From NCBI GenBank assembly GCA_009667805.1, contig CM019067.1, forward strand, positions 160,847,049 through 160,911,048: 64,000 nt of DNA, given 5' to 3'. This document shows, in pieces, positions 59,028 through 64,000 of the stretch (position 1 is its first letter; each line of letters starts with the position of its first letter). Below the pieces are notes generated by a model that worked only from the letters and a program-made list of their open reading frames with translations, did not search any database and was not told where the DNA came from. Made by a program: the position numbers and the translations under genes. The stretch comes from Leptobrachium leishanense (Eukaryota > Chordata > Amphibia > Anura > Megophryidae).

Positions 59028-60949
59028 AGGTGAGGGGGGAGTACAGCGGAGGCGCTAGTATTGTTGGGTGAATGTATTGGTGTTATGCAGCCTACTGGGA
59101 TTGGTACACAAAACCTCGACTGAAATGTGTGAAAGATACAGTGGAAAAAGGGGAGGTCCTAGTGGCGCAATCTTTGGGAAGAGTGATTATTTATGTGTAG
59201 GTGGGCACAGTTTCGGGTATGCCTGAAGTACTTTGTGGTCACTGACCTAGAGTAAATGCACGGTCAGAAAAGACCACTAAAGTGCTGTCGTAAAAGGTCA
59301 GAGTGCACGATGGTCACTTTGCAGCTATGCTGTTAATACATGTGTTTTAAACACAAAGGGCGGCCTAAATCACATAAGTGCAAATGCATGAAAAAAGCGT
59401 AATAAAACAGTCGACAGGAATGAATAAAATCAATTCAATGGAGAACCCATATGTTGTGCAATTGTAACATCACATAAAGTGCAAGTGTGATCGAAAACAC
59501 ATAAAGTGCAAATGCTTCAAGTGCAAAAAGGTGCAAAATAGTGTTCCTGGGTAAGACAGTGGAGTCCTATTGGCCAAGGTATCTGGTAGATAAAATCAGA
59601 TAAAAGTCCAACCGGCCATACGTATTACGTTGGAGAAGAGGTGGTCTGATTAGGTTTCCATATGGGTAGTTGAGGATGTGCGTCTGAGTCCTGGTATAAT
59701 GTCCTCACTGGCGTCCTATAAGGGCTTCCAATCCCCAAATAGTGGGAAAATGGAGTGGAGAGAAAAAAGAAGAATAATAGTGCAATAAGGTCTATAAGAG
59801 ATCGAGTGTTCGTAGACAATGGAACACTTACAGTTTAAAGAGCCTTATGGACCGGCTCTGGTGTGGATTGCCTCGGGCCTAGTTGAGGGTGGCCTCTACC
59901 CTTCTTTAGGGTGTTCTTTAACGGTGATTACTGCCGATCTATGGGTTGATCATCTCAGGTATAGAGATAGAGAGAAATATTCATAGCGTAGCTTGCAGGT
60001 AAATGTGAGGTAGGTAGGATTAAACGAACTCACCGTTGGTGGAGCCTAGGATTTCAGGCTCAGCTCGTAAGCGTGTAGTACACCTATTCGGTGGGTACTT
60101 TCACCTCTTTGGTCTGCGTGAAGTTTTCCTAGCGCAATCCTCCTGCGTCACATGTGTGGTGGGAGAGGGCAAATGGAAAAGGTTGGTTTAAAGACAGGCT
60201 TTAAACAGAGGTGGATAAAACATAAAAAATTTATTGGTCATATAAAACTAATAAAAACGGAAAGAACAATAAAAACGGGGGAATGCTGGGGATACGCGTT
60301 TCGGCTGTAAATAAAGCCTTCTTCAGTCCCTGTGCAGGTAAAAAAATAGCGGATCTGAGGCACTCCACGTGTCCCTGTATATATAGTGCTTGAAAGCAGT
60401 CATTTCGGAATCACTTCCGGATTCACGGATGGTGTAGTCACGTGATGCGTGCCGCGTCATCGCTGTGCGTCGCGGCCATCTTGGACATGCGTTCCATTTG
60501 GGGTCTGTTTGCGTTCCACTTGGCGATGTGGTTTGCGGTTTTCAGCTGTGTTATATCCGATGGGTAAAGAACATAGTCTATTCGCAGGGGAGAGGTCCCC
60601 AGTGTACATGGTGGGTCCAGAGTGGCCCAGTGGTCAGATTACTCGATGGTATAAGAATGGTTTCAATATTATTAAAATCGCAAATGATCATAAATGGTTG
60701 GAATATTATTAAAATCACAATGATCATAAAATGGGACATAGTAATCAAGGTATCAACAGCAGCAGGTATAGGCGCTATTACATGCCTTAGAATAATCTCT
60801 AAGGAGTCAAATGGCATTATGGTTGTATCCATAAGCGGATAAGGAGATAAGGAGATGAGCGCTGACTGATCTCTTCCGAATTGGGGACATCTAGGCTATT
60901 GCACGTGATAGATTAGGGATCAGGGTTAAATTAAATAATGGCCTGATAA
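59028..60949 (-). repeat. PLE pseudo-LTR, upstream copy
   Basis: Direct copy of 53456-55377. Being upstream of ORF1 it should hold the promoter. It ends with CCTGATAA before the target duplication, as the other copy ends before the internal 3' region. Differences include single-base indels near 59670, 60131 and 60345. Confidence 0.95.
60289..60330 (-). ncRNA. Hammerhead-ribozyme-like motif, upstream pseudo-LTR
   Basis: Base-for-base the same 42-nt motif as 54718-54759: stem I AGGG/UCCC, CUGAAGA, stem II GGCU/AGCC, GAAA and ACGCGU with A at the expected cleavage site. Self-cleavage here would set the 5' end of the element RNA; that is inference. Confidence 0.7.
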
Positions 60950-60950
60950 G

Positions 60951-60963
60951 GTTATTCTGCATA
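60951..60963. repeat. PLE target duplication, right copy
   Basis: GTTATTCTGCATA, as at 53443-53455. Confidence 0.8.
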
Positions 60964-61196
60964 CCTGTCCCCTTCTTATTTATTTTCTTTGCTCATTAAG
61001 CTTTCATTACTGCCTTTTTCAGGTGTAGAAGACAATATCATAGAGATAAACGCCTATTTTATTCATCTGTGAGAGTGCATTTATCATGTGTGCTGCACAT
61101 ATTACCCTAGGAATGTTTTATTTCTGGTTTTGTATGTATGTAAGCATGTAATTTGCATCCTGCACATTTTGCCAGGGACAATCAAATGTCTATTAA

Positions 61197-62277
61197 CCCC
61201 TTAACGCCGCGGGACGTACAGTTACGTCCTGCATTAGGTGGGCTTTAACGCCGCAGGATGTAACTGTACGTCCCTGGCGTCTGCAGCCCCCCGGCGGCAG
61301 ATGCTCACCTGCTCCGGCGGTTCCCGCACTGCTCTGACTCCCACGGAGTCAGACCGGCACTTTTGGTGCCTCCCGGCGCACTGACGTCATCGCGCCGGAC
61401 GCGATGACGTCAGTTTTAGGCGTCCCGTCCCAGCCGGAGCAGGGGAAGCGCCTGGAGGGGAGGGGGGGATCCTTTGGATCCCTCTATCTCCCCATCGCCG
61501 GGGGCTATCAGCTAATGCCAGGCATCCCTGGAAAGGGCACAGCCTGGCCTTTCCAGGGATGTATGGCATTAACCCCTTGATGGCAACGCTGTGACCCAGC
61601 ACCAATCGGTGCCAGGTCACAGCCTTTTTCCGGTGGGGGCCGCCATCATGGATGGCAGCCCCACCTCCGGGACTCCCCACGTCCACTGACGTCATCGGGC
61701 GTGGCCCGATGACGTCAGTTAACCAGGGAACCCCTAGCTGCCAAGGGATTTCCTAAGGATAAGAATAAAAAAAATTATTAATTAAAAATAAAAACGTGTT
61801 TTTTAATTTTTTTTAATGCAGCACTATTGGTCACATTTCAATTATAATGTGAACAATGATGCTTCACTAATGATTTTTTATTTTTTATTTTGGGGGGTTT
61901 AGCTAAAATCACGTAATTTCTCCCCCAAAAAAAAAATTTTTTTTAACAAGTGTACCCCATAGAATCTATCCGCAACGTCTCAGGTAATAAAATGCAAAAA
62001 AAAAAAACACTTTACACACTGTGGATGATTGAAATTTTATTGAAAATTAACATTTTTTTAACAATTTTGTTATAGCATTTTCGCAGGGCATGACGTATAC
62101 ATATAATAATGATATATTATTAATCTATCAAGTCTGCCGGAAAGAACGATATATAATTTGTCTGGGTGGTACAATAATACGTGACTTAAAACCGCGTTTA
62201 AAACCGTCAAAATGAGCTCAGCAAACTTCTACTTCGAAACAGCGCCGAACTTGTAAATTACTCCCGTCCTTAAGGGG
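61197..62277. mobile_element. TTAA-flanked non-autonomous element, full length (1081 bp)
   Basis: TTAA lies at 61193-61196 and 62278-62281; the ends are CCCCTTAACG and CTTAAGGGG. The GC-rich first half has GGACGTACAGTTACGTCC, GACGTCATCGCGCC and GGATCCTTTGGATCC palindromes; the A/T-rich second half shares CGTATACATATAATAATGA with 4863-4882. Best-preserved copy of the family here. No transposase. Confidence 0.8.
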
Positions 62278-62281
62278 TTAA

Positions 62282-64000
62282 TAAGGTTCTGTTTTTTTTT
62301 TTATATCAGCCTTGATTTGAATTGCTCACACCTTCTACTGAAAGAAATTAGGGCATCCAGTATATTCACAATAAAACCAATCTATTCCCTTATGCACATA
62401 ATTGACATTTAATAATTAACACAGAAATAATTTTCTTTTGCTATTGTCTAGGTATATTAAAACCAGTAAACACATTGTGAAACTATTTTGTATATGATAT
62501 TGTAACGGACCCCTCTGTCCACCTGTCCAGCTCTCCAGACACTCGCTCACCAAGATCGGCCTGGCTTTCGAATCACTCCTGATTCGATGCCCCGAGCTAC
62601 CGATCCGTTCTTTTCGATCCAGCAGTTTCTGATTCGATATTTCCGGCCGATTTGATCCAACAAATGGATTTTGGATGGTCGCTAAGTGCCTTCCCAGGTC
62701 AGATGATTGTAGCACGGAATGAGACACTAGGCAAGCTGTATGTTCAAACAGGAGATTCTGGTTGTAGCATAGGAGCAAACACCAGGCTGGCTGTATGTAG
62801 GTTCAAAAAGGAGAACTCATTTACTGGGACACACACACACACACAGACACAGGGTTCTTATGGTGACAATATTCAAACTTCCTGCCCACCCCAACAGTTC
62901 CTATTGGCTGGTTTTAAGTCTACTGCAGGATTCACTCTGGACATCCTCAGGCTTTATGTGAGTCTGTCAGGCTTATGCAGACAATGTCTTGAAACGGCTG
63001 GCAGTTTACTTCCGGGTGAAGCACACAAACTAGCAATCAGTAATCACACACAGTAATTCACAAAAGCCATTGTCCCAATAAATCAGATTGAGACAATGTT
63101 TGCCTGAGACGAGGGTAAATTTACAACTCCTCAAACATGCAGCAGATAAACAGATAGACAATATCATTCTTGCATAATCACAGATTACTCAAACATTCTG
63201 CACAAAAGAGAGGCCTGCACCTCCTTCTAAAATAGGGGAACACAAAGGGAATAAAATCTGTCTGTGGCTTCAAGCAGGGGAGGGCCATGTCAGGTCTGAG
63301 ACATATATCTCCCATGATGCGCTGGTGCTCATTAGATTGGCTGAGCCTCATGGGAAATGTAGGCCCAAAACATCTGTATCGCCAAGGTTGCTGACTCCTA
63401 CACGTGTATCACAGAGCTGCACAGGAATAAGACTCAGTCACAGTAATATATAGTGTGTGTGAGTGTATTGCAGACTTTCACCACAGCAATAAAACTCCCA
63501 GTAATGTACTGCATATGGGTCAACGTAGGGTCAGCGAAATGGAATTGCCAAAGCACACCTTATGGCAAAGCACGGAAATTTTGGTGCTTTGTGAATATTT
63601 AACCCCTATAGTAATGTACAGTGTGTTTGAGATTATCAGAGCTCTACACACTGCTCAGCAATTAAACTGACAGTAATGTGCAGTCTGACTGAGTTAGACC
63701 ATCACCTTCTTTATTAGTATTTTAAGGTTAATATGCAAGGTGCTGAAAGTCAGGGGGATTTTGGGGTAGATTTAGGGGCTGCTACGGTTAATAGGGGTCC
63801 TATTTCTTAGGGTTAATTAATTTATGGTGCAAAGTTAACTCCATTAAAATAATGAATTAAATTATTTTGCAGTTAGGAGTAAAGGGAATTAGAATTTTAG
63901 GATCATTGAAGGTTAATCCTGTATTTGGTTATTTATTTAAAGGATCACTGAGTCTGCTGTTACGATTAAGAAATGCTTTGCTGCAATCTGATCTATGAGT
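62282..64000. other. No gene; possible solo LTR fragment
   Basis: From 62503 the sequence TGTAACGGACCCCTC could be the start of an LTR, and a (CA)n run lies at 62829-62844. I found no matching end or partner. The rest (63440-64000) shows no coding signal. Confidence 0.3.

Larger units (their letters stand above)
53456..60950 (-). mobile_element. Complete Penelope-like element (PLE) with GIY-YIG endonuclease
   Basis: Read on the minus strand: pseudo-LTR (60949-59028), ORF1, ORF2, short untranslated part (55659-55378), second pseudo-LTR (55377-53456). The same 13 bases flank the whole unit (53443-53455, 60951-60963), so it was inserted as one piece. The pseudo-LTRs differ at about 14 sites by eye in 1.92 kb, and ORF2 has no stop or frameshift, suggesting a fairly young copy. 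PLEs copy themselves by target-primed reverse transcription. Pseudo-LTRs and hammerhead motifs are known in other PLE lineages. Confidence 0.9.

Overview
This is a repeat-dense piece of a eukaryotic, very probably amphibian (frog) genome. I found no host gene, tRNA, rRNA, operon or bacterial feature. The frog assignment is inference. It rests on the mix of Ty3/gypsy, Tc1/mariner, hAT, TTAA-target and Penelope-like elements, on a repeat tail near 7365-7430 of a type I associate with frog genomes, and on a CR1-type LINE ending in (TAACTATG)n. Nearly every long open frame belongs to a transposable element or is a by-product of stop-free tandem repeats.

Layout. 1-6761: a decayed Ty3/gypsy element on the minus strand (LTR, tRNA-Pro-like primer site, PNMA-type gag, protease, RT, RNase H running off the window), its gag split by a TTAA-flanked element. 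6762-13567: relics and small inverted-repeat elements. 13568-15200: a Tc1 element with broken transposase. 15260-24999: mostly non-coding MITEs, foldbacks and one 80-bp Tc1 mini-element. 25012-27631: a second Tc1 transposon interrupted by a 1.29-kb insertion that is almost wholly one perfect-looking palindrome, then a second 80-bp mini-element. 28215-31530: a chromodomain Ty3/gypsy element, internally deleted. 31676-32611: 3' end of a CR1-like LINE. 32780-35855: a GC-rich hairpin and two adjoining minisatellites. 36650-43050: element fragments and MITEs. 43576-48326: a hAT-type element with exact 8-bp target duplications, swollen by a 3.6-kb minisatellite. 48753-49793: a smaller hAT MITE that also carries a minisatellite. 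52242-53137: an unclassified MITE. 53456-60950: a complete Penelope-like element (PLE). 61197-62277: a TTAA element.

Most notable system: the PLE. It has two direct pseudo-LTRs (about 1.92 kb, about 14 differences counted by eye), an about 13-bp target duplication around the whole 7.5-kb unit, an ORF1 with basic Arg/Pro/Tyr-rich tail, an uninterrupted RT plus GIY-YIG endonuclease ORF2, and in each pseudo-LTR a compact hammerhead-ribozyme-like motif with self-complementary stem III. The same motif occurs head to head at the centre of the 1.19-kb palindrome inside the second Tc1 element. That palindrome is flanked by a 15-bp duplication and looks like a non-autonomous relative with inverted terminal units. 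A second theme is that minisatellites repeatedly sit inside DNA transposons.
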